Origin: Rhodopirellula europaea 6C
Lineage (GTDB): Bacteria; Planctomycetota; Planctomycetia; Pirellulales; Pirellulaceae
Assembly (NCBI RefSeq): GCF_000338295.1
Contig: NZ_ANMO01000256.1
Span: 1-64,000 of the forward strand
Direction: 5' to 3'
Length of the DNA stretch: 64,000 bases
Positions 32,201 through 36,218 of the stretch are shown in pieces (position 1 is the first letter of the stretch; each line of letters begins with the position of its first letter). The notes below the pieces were generated by a model. It worked only from the letters and a program-made list of their open reading frames with translations, had not been told where the DNA came from and ran no database searches. Position numbers and translations under genes: made by a program.

Positions 32201-34282
32201 AGCGGGGTTTTCGGCATCGCCAATGTCCAGAAGCTGTCCGTCAAAGTGAATGACGATCGTGTCCGATTGCTGTGAAAGCGTGCCTTCGGGATTCGCTTGC
32301 GTCGCGTTGGCCCGAACAACTGGCTGAGGCACAACGGCGACAACCTGGGCTCCACGGTTGAGGCGGAAGGTCGTTTCGAAGTTGTTGCCGCCATCGAACG
32401 GTACTCCGGCACGACTTTGCAAAGGTGAGTTGCCCTCGCCGATGAGCACAATTTTGTACAGATCGTCAGGAAAGCCAAACGATGGATCGAACGCATTGTG
32501 GGCCGCATTGCTGGCCGGTCGCATCACGATTTGCTGAAGATTGCTGGCTTCGATGCTTCCTGATTCGAGCAGGCCGACGTAACCCAATTCAACTTGGATG
32601 TCATCGTCGATTGGATTGCCGCTAGCGTCCAAGTTGTCCGGATTGGGACCAAAAATCCCATCCTCGCCGGCGCGGATCAACTTCACGGTGTCGCTGCTGA
32701 TCGTTGCTTCGTCGAGATCAGCGCCACCATTGAAAAAGAGATTGAATTCATTCGGCGCAGCTTCAAGCGTATCGCCGTCTTGCAGGAGCCCCGAGTCATC
32801 AGGACGGATCGCCAGCAAGGTGGGGCCAACGATAACGCGAGCGGAATTGCCTACCGACATGCGATAAGCTTGCGAGTCTGTTCCTGAGAAGGCGGAAACC
32901 TCGACAAAGTAAGATCCTTCCGCCAACTGTACTTTTGCGCGGAATTCCGCGTTGCCCAATGTGTTGTCGTTGGACAACGAGATCTGATTTCCGCTTCCAT
33001 CTAGCAATCGAAATTGCAAGTCCTGTTGACGCTGGCGATCCACTTCAACCGGGGCGGCACCGCCTTGTTCGCCCTCGAAATAGGCAGACCCAACAGGCGT
33101 CACGATCAGATCAATTTCGGTGGGGTGGCTGAGTGAAAACGCAAAGACATCCACATCCGTATTCGGACTATCGATCGACACATCGGTGATGGTTTGGGCA
33201 GCGAGGTCGAGGACCCCGAGATTGACTGCATTTGCCATCGTGTCGTTTGGCTCCATCGCGTCGCCGTACAACATGTTGATATTGAAGACATCATCTTCTT
33301 GCGGACCGTAGTAGTTCGCGCTAATGAATGGCTCCATCAATTTGGTGCCGTTGGTCGGCATCACATGGCCCAACCCCAACCCATGACCAATCTCGTGACT
33401 CAGAATGTTGGTCAATTCAATATTGAGATCGAACGCCGAATTCGCCGTGTCCGAATAGTAACGGTCCGTCGTGTCGATGATCATGTCGCCGTCTAAGCCA
33501 ATGGAACCGAATCCATAGGGTGGGTAGTTGGCGGCCAAGACGTTGTAGTCACCGTCGATCGCGGCCCCCGCGATTCGCAGGTCGGCACGCACGTCCGCTT
33601 CGCCAATGCTAGCGTCGGCGGCCCAAGGTGCCATGTCATCATCGTCCTCGTAGACGAAGCTCAAGCCTGTCCCTACCGACCACACGTCGTAGACATTGGA
33701 GAAAATCCCGAACCATGGTTTTTCCGTGATCTCATTGGTCGCTCCGCTGCCATAAACGCTATCGAGGAATCCGACCAAATTGCTGGTGCCGGTGGTGTTG
33801 CCCGTGTTTGGGTCCAGCATCGGCGTTCCGTCAGGAACGATGCTCCATGTCAGCGTGATCGGATCGCCTAAATTGGGTGCGCCACTGGGATTTAACGCTG
33901 ACGTCCGCCAACGCAACGGGTCCGTTGGATTGAAAAGGATGGGTTGAAGCTGAGGGCCAAACTGAAAACCAGGCAGTTTTGTGCCAGATGTGATCGCGGC
34001 ATGATTGTCGCCGTGTTCCTCATGCCACTGCTCAATGGTTTCACTCGGTGTGCCAGGAGCGAATACCGGATGAGCGATCAGTCCCAACTCCGCGGCGAGG
34101 AGTTCTCGTTTTTCGAGCGTTTCGTGGTTCAGTCGGCGGTCAGCGGTCTGCCATTTGCTTCGTCGATCACTCCGGGTGCGGCGGGATTTACCGGAACGTT
34201 GCCCCTTGGTTCCTCGATCGGATACCGAGGAAGCGTCTGAAGCAGCGGTGCCCAACAAAGAATGAAAGCGTCGAAGCGTCAT
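11228..34282 (-). CDS. Giant secreted multidomain protein (two metzincin sites, beta-helix, cadherin-like repeats, dockerin-like end)
   Basis: One uninterrupted frame of 23 kb, about 7,684 residues from the ATG at 34282 (MTLRRFHSLLG). An ATG at 34645 would give 7,805, but the extra 121 residues look non-coding. Numbering is from 34282. A basic N-terminus leads to LEKRELLAA at residues 56-64, matching the LEPR-xLL tag of large planctomycete exoproteins. Zinc-protease motif HEIGHGLGLGH is at 296-306 and a second, HEIAHSLGLGH, at 955-965, both of matrixin form. PPC-like beta domains lie near 340-430. Parallel beta-helix segments occupy about 1330-1810 and 3220-3370. A GEVED-like domain is near 3960-4045. 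Cadherin/Ig-like modules with NDAPV linkers fill the rest, including a tandem array at about 4500-6415. A dockerin-like pair (DVNRNGEVTALDAL, DQSGDGFISSLDAL) lies at about 7524-7602. Likely a cell-surface or matrix protein; the substrate is unknown. Confidence 0.9.
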   Translation of the reverse strand: MTLRRFHSLLGTAASDASSVSDRGTKGQRSGKSRRTRSDRRSKWQTADRRLNHETLEKRELLAAELGLIAHPVFAPGTPSETIEQWHEEHGDNHAAITSGTKLPGFQFGPQLQPILFNPTDPLRWRTSALNPSGAPNLGDPITLTWSIVPDGTPMLDPNTGNTTGTSNLVGFLDSVYGSGATNEITEKPWFGIFSNVYDVWSVGTGLSFVYEDDDDMAPWAADASIGEADVRADLRIAGAAIDGDYNVLAANYPPYGFGSIGLDGDMIIDTTDRYYSDTANSAFDLNIELTNILSHEIGHGLGLGHVMPTNGTKLMEPFISANYYGPQEDDVFNINMLYGDAMEPNDTMANAVNLGVLDLAAQTITDVSIDSPNTDVDVFAFSLSHPTEIDLIVTPVGSAYFEGEQGGAAPVEVDRQRQQDLQFRLLDGSGNQISLSNDNTLGNAEFRAKVQLAEGSYFVEVSAFSGTDSQAYRMSVGNSARVIVGPTLLAIRPDDSGLLQDGDTLEAAPNEFNLFFNGGADLDEATISSDTVKLIRAGEDGIFGPNPDNLDASGNPIDDDIQVELGYVGLLESGSIEASNLQQIVMRPASNAAHNAFDPSFGFPDDLYKIVLIGEGNSPLQSRAGVPFDGGNNFETTFRLNRGAQVVAVVPQPVVRANATQANPEGTLSQQSDTIVIHFDGQLLDIGDAENPAFYRLIDTRATADKTDDQLAPLQPNLATYDVAEGTVTLQFSGPIPEGNYRLDIGEAGTPVGGSPTVPSTSLTNNDNNSTLLTASDLTGTPASPVTLDATGVRIASQIQVQSVPLAQRVGGADEPGHREIQREPHVRNDEGTNLIAPSSIEIVRYYFPDTLGTDANGQDYINLITEKEKEIVRTLFDIFAGLSGYEFVETSETVPGLDELMIGKGDFRAVSPSLGPNDGVAGLANSTFAILNGTLFNQSNRFFGDGFTETMMHEIAHSLGLGHSYDIPSLQGAPLPNDVLPGDHDIVHLQRVSPPNATDIDLYKFAVAEGGRFTAETFAERLSTPSGLSTVLTLFGINDDGSMDIIARNDRYFGNDSFLDVDLEAGTYLIGVSSTDNEDYNPLVPDSGFGGTTDGQYELELKFAGESASVLRDVDGTPIDGDRDGTPGGVFSFYFQASDVSTTVFVDRLNDPNAAALDGDGTLGNAFDNIGQALQRAGERIVFPTVGLDALDASDTFEIIRTVNGTPETESFHFGAGGITLATSGSPEDAAVATASAINAVLPGSANVVGRTVELTGIERLDLSGSDTLLNTPNLVRIIGNDADGDPSTTADIKPYLIGTATSGASLRDGAEFRVPQGVTAMIDAGALLKMRKSNLDVGSSSIDIDRSAAALQVLGTPDVPVWLRSYFDSTFGGNSTGSSAVNPPSAGDFGGIVLRDDSDLESSGMFLNYISHTDIRHGGGKVFVDSAEDSFSPIHVIDSRPSIAFNRITDSNSAAVSASPDSFDESGGRIGPEIVGNYLANNTINGLFIRIETQDGQVVTKLTTPGRFNDTDIAHVLTENLVIAGNVGGRYLDKTTGELSGRASGRLLVDPGIVIKSAGARIEAEAGGSAIIAEGTKNRPVIFTSINDDRYGSSGVYDTTNTPGSAGLPGDWGGFYFGFTSSGSIDNAIISYGGGDSSIEGGSANFNVIEIHQAEVRITNSLISDNANGNASGVRNGRGANASATIYVRGAQPIIVGNEIVDNEGPAININANSLQFTNTPDYGRSTGRLEVFSEFDDNVGPLVRLNQFENNGINGMLVRGEVLTTESIWDDTDIVHVLQNEIVVGNHHSNSGLTLRSSGSESLVVKLQGNNAGFTATGSPAEIVDRIGGTVTVSGSPGFPVILTSLQDDSVGAGFTPTGAFLFDTGNDGQTGGQKGDWRGLSFDEFSNDRNVAVVRERETPLTAGKDENSFPGVAQFVGTLAPDQKSGDENRRLGFEVQGFISPDSPEDLDVYSFEGTAGTPVWLDIDRTDSSLDTVIEVLNANGTVVARSMSSFDPNEAGSLNNLPLIQNPLLGGDFNSENYRDAGMHLVLPGTLGTLGRYFIRVRSLGSTPTSLNGTSSGQYHMQIRLQQVDEYPGSTVQYADIRYANRGIDVSGLPARSHILGEAGEVTGAANNTFAQAQPLQSLLESDLAAISISGNLGEELGVNNRDLDVDWYRFDATQTGVQVIGGVNDAAGTMAVVFDMDYADKANRADTTLAVYDESGQLIFVGRESNIEDDQPDTIDSDPDIDDLSRGSLGTKDPYIGPVHLVTGGQYYIAVMGNGVTPSALMGQYDNLGTFDANGAFQPGATADNRYVRLEPVNSVDRVVEDRIGFSGYNTIPLDPFFPNGLPIQPQSSIFNIDSSANLQQHLPAFSLENVPLYIATERPVANADDQLYLADPFNGGTYTRPVSQNSWSPANDDIQDITIRSDGRMFGYQRADNLGNSVGRLVEIDPATGTLTAVSDDNIPGEAPPINASDLNVNLTTNANRGTVNDPRLAEFTNSSDVDALAFERTGAATATPTYDVYYVVRESENSSKLYRGNEGGSAAPVAANGGNPNQAANRKYGVMGNINLAGVTPQVDTFSISNNANPAARTDIRFQSNQPGLAGAFTLNIVNAGNDTAAVVTNANINTRSITLRLGNNNGGGPNANAIVNAINTHPVARQIVTAAIYGGNANGNRDGNGGTVANNRSTPFSTPASGVALAGRVTGIAFDDPIAQQNLFGVTNAGEIILIDENSGIAQILNVVPGAEFSALALGPQSVENGAYADLMFATTTGGQLYAFNSAGVLQNIFADNSGNPTALFAQLNDIAPARGDAPVGLAFSPLDLNLWHPTTRRAGDVGHGINEAPDGSREPGQIDVEYLDSLTPDGTRNFRQNNGGASFYFGLEDWIPNNQFNNTTQGYITYDGVNAQYGLSEELHRDLASNPNLVNTYALAGGAQGQLVSNSFDLAGSVAEDRPTLYVNYFLETENHPGETTANGQDPFRDAARVFVLRPSTGEWELVATNNSALSANDPSQNPDGELPGFISHLSDAGLNSTTQRAENHQIVQELFDNTGSWRQARIDLSSFAGETGLQLRFDFSTAGRIVGDGIPSAFGEISSNSRSNATQNNFFEGFYIDDIIVGYAERGEMVTVPAQIPSVEGALQGGTRAINIDSGTFTLLNDPRYSNRDPNRNPEILSGPYQVEIRRVDEYASLADANIIPDFDGTFQPFDTNVRHILSEDGVTMFGGTTGLLADQNRERQQGMFIIDSNFISDSNDVGINVQPGTAEETGVPHQGSLINFPQLNSPRLVPGVVIQNNVVSGDSAIRFAGETSTEAGRSVPFGRIVNNTLVGFGDGLGIDVVGQAAPTIINNILSEFGTAIDVEGFNAVNTVVRKNYFQGNASNGTTGTNPELAGPNAPLFIDRSTRNYYLESGSAAIDNSQETLPDRLAYVTFKTELGIARSNIDAPQRDVFGQLRVDSGQSGGGSGADPFIDQGAIDRADTDAPYAVLLKPIDDDNAGLDKDPNPTVVSLDDPILDVFSILIGDGRDENSPFEGTGINPATVDRDSILVRRNNIELVEGVDYRLGFNDSTGELRLTPLTTLWQPSGVYEIFLDNQRIADRAGNFLRPNQQNGETKFTIILPTVNLDYGDAIDGFGTTLGSNGARHAIIDDGFIRLGSIIDAERDAATAGSPNAADDDRLPVVITTSSLAFAAPVDNAGVSTMEVVQMPMLGDTLTIDIGSPRGPVTFEFVTVGRSAEPGNVSVIFDDSVLTDAVEIMNQLNGFTADVHNAIASVFEDFGQAFDVEFSLGDTLVPMQPSLSLTNFDDEDGVGIGSPNTQRVITATPSNPSSLVVAASPANPATIEVQSLPSNGDQIVIDLGTLAGSKTFEFLQIDPLATEPQSSTSGTIAVRYEASDSIDDIAARLAARIDQTLAGYGTSLLVSFAGNLVSLENQTTSQTVFVDSLIDPSIGSIGVLGYLNPNNSNGASILINAPNGGFLDAWIDWDQNQLFDPRDSSEDGGEQIFRSVPLSAGDNILNIVTPTTASSGMAWARFRISPEGGLASDGLAVGGEVEDYQVEIIPAPIPTPQDDLYQLLEDQSLLTAEMGLSSVLFGPTAAADDLLTPFAPTTVVLVDGPEHAENFSIDPLTGHFQYVPKADFAGIDTFTYRLADQATLLANPVFDVNGNPIGVATVSINVQPVNDVPSVENLTLLALEDTTRTFTAEQLKASAFGDGNREFTLTLPDGSTQSAPWDESIQTFNVISLQTTVAGVVTDIDWTTPIPADGFKTPRGRIIPTWEAATGFLETIEYLADTDLNQDNANGNSLLRDEFQFTIEDDGVLVNPGADLVDPTDDTLFTGAKLTAQATAEIDVKPKNDAPIAADDVISEKNPIWNAFFIGPDPMNPIASVPVPTEDQTLVIPQAYLIANDKEARDSAADENDNTNDSGLTVTAVSATSNLGGTVSIDIDGNIVYTPARNTYGEDSFTYTVTDGGITFDLGPEGTPGSMNEVDDFLTHTATVRILIKPVNDTPQAENLSLDLLEYEEFVNGTGDPNPVAKSDGNGLRNFTKDDLLRLGAPGSALEVTPPGDFPALFDEDAQDLRVIQIGLPGGTGGSIDARTLTYDTVTGLAPVQTLATARGSLSLTFSLVPDPANPGMFLAGSGEFVSGSYEPNVDYNEESPFDATDLFTYFVEDFSEIPVPGAGNFPGESLDSVGHGSLTSAAATVTVTTHATNDTPEFPVFDTVTFAEDINDAGDAFNTVFYDIYGEAVIASADPAVHNLPQAIFVSRDTAEDERGNNSGAAPTQSLTYSYNTLYEPAGMFESAPVLDEYGVLTLTPRADAYGYALYEVTMTDNGQSYDPATGMLVDDFRSVTRTLTVHITPINDAPVTEDRALEVMEVEEFSSPDDMPTGAVASIDLTPDQFLGGTTENPELAEQSDFTDDIDAVDEFDEEEQSLRVVKFTVTLANGSTADVDAENNNGVELTLATGRITFNFDDIADGGAYTGGTYFPNVDYNEESPFAPNEQFTYVVEDFGVTTIPGSMDVTGTTEQVDYTNDGGSPPQGLNNRSTPRTMTLTTRAQNDVPEFPVFGEVTFAEDINDAGDAFNTVFYDIYGEAVIASADPAVHNLPQAIHVSRVTAEDERGNDSGALPTQSLSFSFTTLYEPAGMFETTPTLDEYGVLTLTPRADAYGYAVFVVTLTDDGGSYNLPNDPRSIDRTLTVHITPVNDAPVTVDRALEVDEVEEFASPDDSPTGDVASIDLTPEQFLGGSTENPEFAEQSDFTDDIDAVDEFDEEEQSLRVVEFTVTLADGSTAVVDAENNNGVELTLATGRITFNFDDIADGGAYTGGVYYPNVDYNEESPFAPNEQFTYVVEDFGTTSIPGSQFINGGAADEVDYTNDGAMPPVGLNNRSTPRTMTLTTRAQNDAPEFPVFNTVTFAEDINDAGDTFNTVIYDIYGESIIASADPAVHNLPQAIFVSRDTAEDERGNAGGAPATQSLTYTYNPLYVPAGMFESDPVLDEYGVLTLTPRADAYGYAVYTVTMTDDGQSYDPNTGMLVDDFRSITRTLTVHITPVNDAPVTVDRALEVVEAEEFANETGLPTGDVASINLTPEQFLGGSAENSELAEQSDFTDDLDAVDEFDEEEQSLRVVEFTVTLADGSTVVVDAENNNGVELTLATGRVTFNFDDISIGGAYTGGVYYPNVDYNEEAPFAANEQFTYVVEDFGTTSIPGSQFVNSGAADEVDYTNDGAMPPVGLNNRSTPRTMTLTTRAKNDAPEFPVFDTVTFAEDINDTGDSFNTVFYDVYAGNVVANYDPADPMRPQAIFVSRDTAFDERGDGLGFAPTQSLTYTFTSLASSSPAGMFETLPTMDDFGVLTLTPRADVYGWAVFEVTATDDGSDYDAAAGLISSPRSITRTLTINITPVNDAPVSVDRDLEVTEVEEFSSPNDLPTGAVARLPLSPADFLGGTPENPTLAKASDFSDDTVTFEEFDEDEQGLRVVEFTVTLANGSPQTVNAGNYVNGTLIDLFSGTIWFEFDATTGEFVTGEYLPNVDVNDQLPFEPTEVFQYIVEDFGPTSIPGSDRPDPDAIGSIDYTTVGGVGSNNRSQPRDMTLTVRAVNDVPDFPEFDTVTFAEDINDAGGAFNTVFYDIYGGQVIGSNNPLVHGLPQAIHPGRDTALDERSVQELSYSVSVISSPAGMFASDPILDRFGVLQLQPNADAYGYAVFALTMTDDGQSYISGSMQDDPRSITRTLTVNITPVNDQPVAYDRELTVNEVEEFFPITGQPTGRVAVLDLTPETFLEGNPSDAQTADFADGVVTTNEFDEDEQDLRVVQFTVTNSSGTPTVVSRDNLNGVEIPLATGTVTFNFDASGTFVSGQYLPNVDYNQEDPFLDFERFSYIVEDFGETSIPGSDYVNGQMAPPVAGFQQADYTTVGGVGSNNRSESRRVTIRTIQVNDAPRVEFRETVDIRERDDNRGTSLTDWATRRDPAETTALDEFDRQDVFFTFKQYVSQSVPDLFRPGFTPEVSDDGTLTVYPSPDAVGTGVFVITATDRVSDTDPFTPKSTEMTVTVNVRPVNDQPRLSDIAPTGQTGSIDDAYEITSDGTLIVTMKEDNTANDGTTGTPYSIPLRSAGPGARPGLLDIYTPGPANESDGTLGGNQKVELVPFTTLPTTLGGSVTYVPENGSTPASLEYTPPTNVNSLNNLPDSFTYQVIDDGTNFNIRDQVLDTSPLTRTGRIQFVLNPVNDRPVFDIAQTVINVSEDANMFVRNDFAFNVFGGPTPTANDEFSLTAAQTVSFNRIEPVNVSTTQAAQAFTTLPTIVPAGHLTFQAAPGVFGEFVFDIYGQDNGQGPNFGRGDLNESLAQRITINVLAVNDAPIPANGTGDTVTIATREDNTLAIPVDGVINGSLLGNFIAGPDSPVDGLPDENDSQTLSAVNVPLQTAMGGTLTPSPNGVGATSYVYTPPLNFVGTDQFVYEVSDGDASRTTSATISLVVTPVNDAPIISPLAPIVVEESAGTVTLPDWLGTVLVGPPGTGSGGRAVDEFDGTGTTAPQTITEYRFSYVSGDTDLLATSAGNPAGLQILSDGSLQFTTSDENSGSATYQLVAVDSGPNNPANGDVWESAPVQFTLTIADVNDLPTFTAGPAVTVLEDSGTYSQPWATDISAGPGNEGNQTVAFLVQVPAEDQDLFSVLPSIDENGVLTFSVAPDAAGSTNVTVTLQDFENGVFAGSSQPVTLSITITDQPDLPVAVDDSFTTTEDAVLFFTIEDLLANDSDPDLSDILSFVELQTTTALGAIVNVNQTTGEISYTPMGSDTIQSLRPGETATDTFQYGLQDDSGVTSVVTANVTLTIQGRNDAPVAVDDRVFIESVGTTVLDQMRDPLFNDSDIDGTLDRTSLTIVVEPQFGTLSDDNGVLTYLPGPDFAGVDTFTYTIADDLGQASAQATVELQGRPTASDITAGTSVGRTGAIDISDSFNTAFDLDLTSILITTQPTNGTAEVIDGKIMYTPDTDYVGPDFLIFTVADINGNRSAPTRMNLNTVMSRLQNPVNFSDVNRNGEVTALDALLIINRLNEVSGSSSGENIPVTDADFGIGTNNGVNEQFYYDQSGDGFISSLDALRVINEINAQSQSGFGEPTEVLASDFSTSAGLDASTSSAAESVDSGPSKMVGSSATNAEVDLIDLIANEQTKRDGEESDSLESNLDAAVRELF
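15040..20790 (-). repeat. Array of about 1.04-kb tandem repeats inside the giant gene
   Basis: A recurring anchor at 20081, 19037, 18005, 16958 and 15920 (the codons around FNTVFYDIYG) gives spacings of 1044, 1032, 1047 and 1038 bp, all multiples of three. Each unit of about 347 residues has two modules. The first begins PEFPVFDTVTFAEDIND and the second carries EVEEF, PNVDYNEESPF and VEDFG. A sixth copy of the second module lies at each outer end, so the array is about five and a half units. The two central units (about 17.1-19.2 kb) are the most alike. Many differences between copies are third-base changes. Confidence 0.9.
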
Positions 34283-34992
34283 GAGAAACTCAAAGAATGA
34301 AGGGATCCAGCCACGGTCACCGTGACAGCGAAGCGAATCGAAATAATCAGATGAAAAGCTTGAAAATGTCGTTCTAGACAGGTTCTCACGCACCGATTGT
34401 GGTCGAAATCGGAGCGCAGTGGGGGCCTGCCGGACGTCTGAAGATAATTGGATTGTCAACTTGGCGGCGAGAAACTGCTCAGAAATTCGATCAATTTGTC
34501 GCTTCAACCGTTGCAAACCAAACGACCGAGAGCCCCCAAAAGGACTCGTCGGGCTGCCCAAATAGAATCCAACGCTCGGTGCCGTTCCATCACGGGGCAG
34601 ATCAGGGGATGTTCCCTGACCCGGATTGGTGGGATGCCGACGCACCGTTTTTCACGTGGCCGGCTTCGGATTGAATCCGCGCCCCGAGCTCGCTGAAAAG
34701 CAAAACTTTGCTTGCGAATGAGCCACGTTGGATCGCCGCGAAGGCGTCGTTCGTTGAACCAGCCACTTTCTAAATTTTGGTGGCTGGCAAAAGTTTCAAG
34801 CCCGGTTGTCGCGTGAGGCTGGGGAAAGCCATCGGTCGCAAATCGTTCAACCTGACCCGATCCACGAAACTTCGGGGCTGGCTTGGGGTTCATTTCAATG
34901 TACGCTTGGAAGAATGCTTTCGCCCTCGGGCGGCCAATGTGCCAACCGGTCAATCCGGCGGGAGCCCTTCCTACCCATCCCACCTTTGCAGA
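34283..34992. promoter_or_regulatory. Divergent regulatory region between the giant gene and the gsp operon
   Basis: About 710 bp between the likely start of the giant gene (34282, minus) and gspG (34993, plus). It contains a perfect 8-bp inverted repeat CCAGCCAC/GTGGCTGG with a 13-base A/T-rich spacer (34759-34787) and a 7-2-7 dyad AAGCAAA-AC-TTTGCTT (34698-34713). Either could be a regulator site or, for the first, a leader hairpin of the gsp transcript. Both promoters should lie here, but I cannot place -35/-10 boxes with confidence. The in-frame extensions of both genes through this region do not look like protein. Confidence 0.5.
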
Positions 34993-35481
34993 ATGTTTCG
35001 ACTCATGATGCTCACTGATCACCACTGTGTGGCTCACCGAGCCCGTCGCCAAACCGCGACATCGACTTCCCCTCGCTCTCGTCGCAGCACCGCTGCTCGC
35101 GCCGGCTTCACGTTGTTGGAACTGTTGCTGGTGCTCTCGATCCTGGTCGTGATTGGCGGGATCGTGTTGGTCAACATCACCGGTGCCCAAGCCGAGGCGA
35201 ACGCCAACGCGACGACAACCCAGCTCAACTCGCTGAAGAGCAACATCCAGATGTACCAAATCCGGATGAACTCGTTGCCAGAAACGCTGGAGCAACTCCG
35301 CGATGGACCCAGCGACTCGGCCAAGAAAGCCAAGTGGGTTGCTCCGATCATCACAGAAATTCCTCTGGATGCCTGGGGCAACGCATTGACCTACAGCGTG
35401 AACGGAAACACGTTCGAGATTCGCAGCGGCGGAATCGACGGTCAAGTCAACACGGATGATGACATCATCGTGTCAGGCTGA
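34993..35481 (+). CDS. gspG: Type II secretion major pseudopilin
   Basis: Main subunit of the periplasmic pseudopilus that pushes folded proteins through the outer-membrane secretin. About 162 residues from the ATG at 34993; ATGs at 35005 and 35008 are alternatives. The prepilin peptidase site is RAG/FTLLELLL with Gly at residue 38, an unusually long leader, followed by the hydrophobic helix LVLSILVVIGGIVLV. The C-terminus has the GspG hallmarks IPLDAWGNALTY and the acidic, calcium-loop-like GGIDGQVNTDDDI. It is first of seven gsp genes on the plus strand, with 5 bp to gspH. Family assignment is strong. Confidence 0.93.
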   Translation: MFRLMMLTDHHCVAHRARRQTATSTSPRSRRSTAARAGFTLLELLLVLSILVVIGGIVLVNITGAQAEANANATTTQLNSLKSNIQMYQIRMNSLPETLEQLRDGPSDSAKKAKWVAPIITEIPLDAWGNALTYSVNGNTFEIRSGGIDGQVNTDDDIIVSG

Positions 35482-35486
35482 TTGCC

Positions 35487-36218
35487 ATGACGCATTCGTC
35501 TCGCGCTGACAGCCATTTGCGCACCAGGTTCGCGTCGCGAACCGCCTTCACCTTGTTGGAACTGTTGCTCGCGATGGCTGTGTTTGCTGCCATCGCGGCG
35601 GTGATCATCCCGACGGCCGGTGCGTTGTTGTCCGATCGACGGTTGGTTCGCGGGACGGATCAACTCGCCGCTGAGATGACTCGGTTGCGAGTTCGTGCGA
35701 TGCGAGACGGTCGAGTGATGGTGCTACGTCCAACGGAGGCAAACTTTGTCGACGCATCCGGAGCGAGTCAATCGAATGCTTGGATCGTTTCGCCGCTTGG
35801 TTCCGCTGCGGATGGAACTCAGGCGATCGATCAATCTGGTTCGCAGTCGGCGTTGCTGTCCGGTGCTTCGCAGGCACTCGATGCATCCGCGGTGACACCG
35901 GTCGAGGCCGACGCGAGAATCATTCAAATGCCCGAAGGCGTGACGATCACTACCGTGTTGACTTCGCCAGTTGGTGGACAGAGCAGTGCGGAAGCGGCGA
36001 CGTTGCTGATCAACGCGACCGAATCAACGACCGCCACGGTTCCCGAAACGAATGGCGAAGTCGTGCTGACCGCGTCTTCGGATTTCCCACCCATCTATTT
36101 CTACCCGACTGGCCAGACGAGCAACGCCAGAATCACGCTCAGTCATCTTGAGGCTGGATCGGGCGCGGTGTTGCTGCGTGGTTTGACCGGGGATACCAGC
36201 GTCGAGGTGTCACCTTGA
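35487..36218 (+). CDS. gspH: Type II secretion minor pseudopilin, GspH-like
   Basis: A minor pseudopilin, 243 residues. The processing region is SRTA/FTLLELLLAM with a 20-residue leader. The residue before the cleavage point is Ala20 rather than the nearly invariant Gly, while Phe at +1 and Glu at +5 are kept. The hydrophobic helix is followed by a globular beta-rich domain with the GspH-typical LVRGTDQLAAEMTRLRVRAM. It starts 5 bp after gspG and its stop overlaps the start of gspI (TTGA), so translation is probably coupled. Assignment to H rests on position and on the segment after the helix; other minor pseudopilins share the N-terminus. Confidence 0.82.
   Translation: MTHSSRADSHLRTRFASRTAFTLLELLLAMAVFAAIAAVIIPTAGALLSDRRLVRGTDQLAAEMTRLRVRAMRDGRVMVLRPTEANFVDASGASQSNAWIVSPLGSAADGTQAIDQSGSQSALLSGASQALDASAVTPVEADARIIQMPEGVTITTVLTSPVGGQSSAEAATLLINATESTTATVPETNGEVVLTASSDFPPIYFYPTGQTSNARITLSHLEAGSGAVLLRGLTGDTSVEVSP

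Noticed and set aside
34283-34645. Extension of the giant protein to the ATG at 34645
   Set aside because: The added 121 residues have no export signal or domain character, and the ATG at 34282 gives the usual N-terminal layout of such exoproteins; not excluded by sequence alone.
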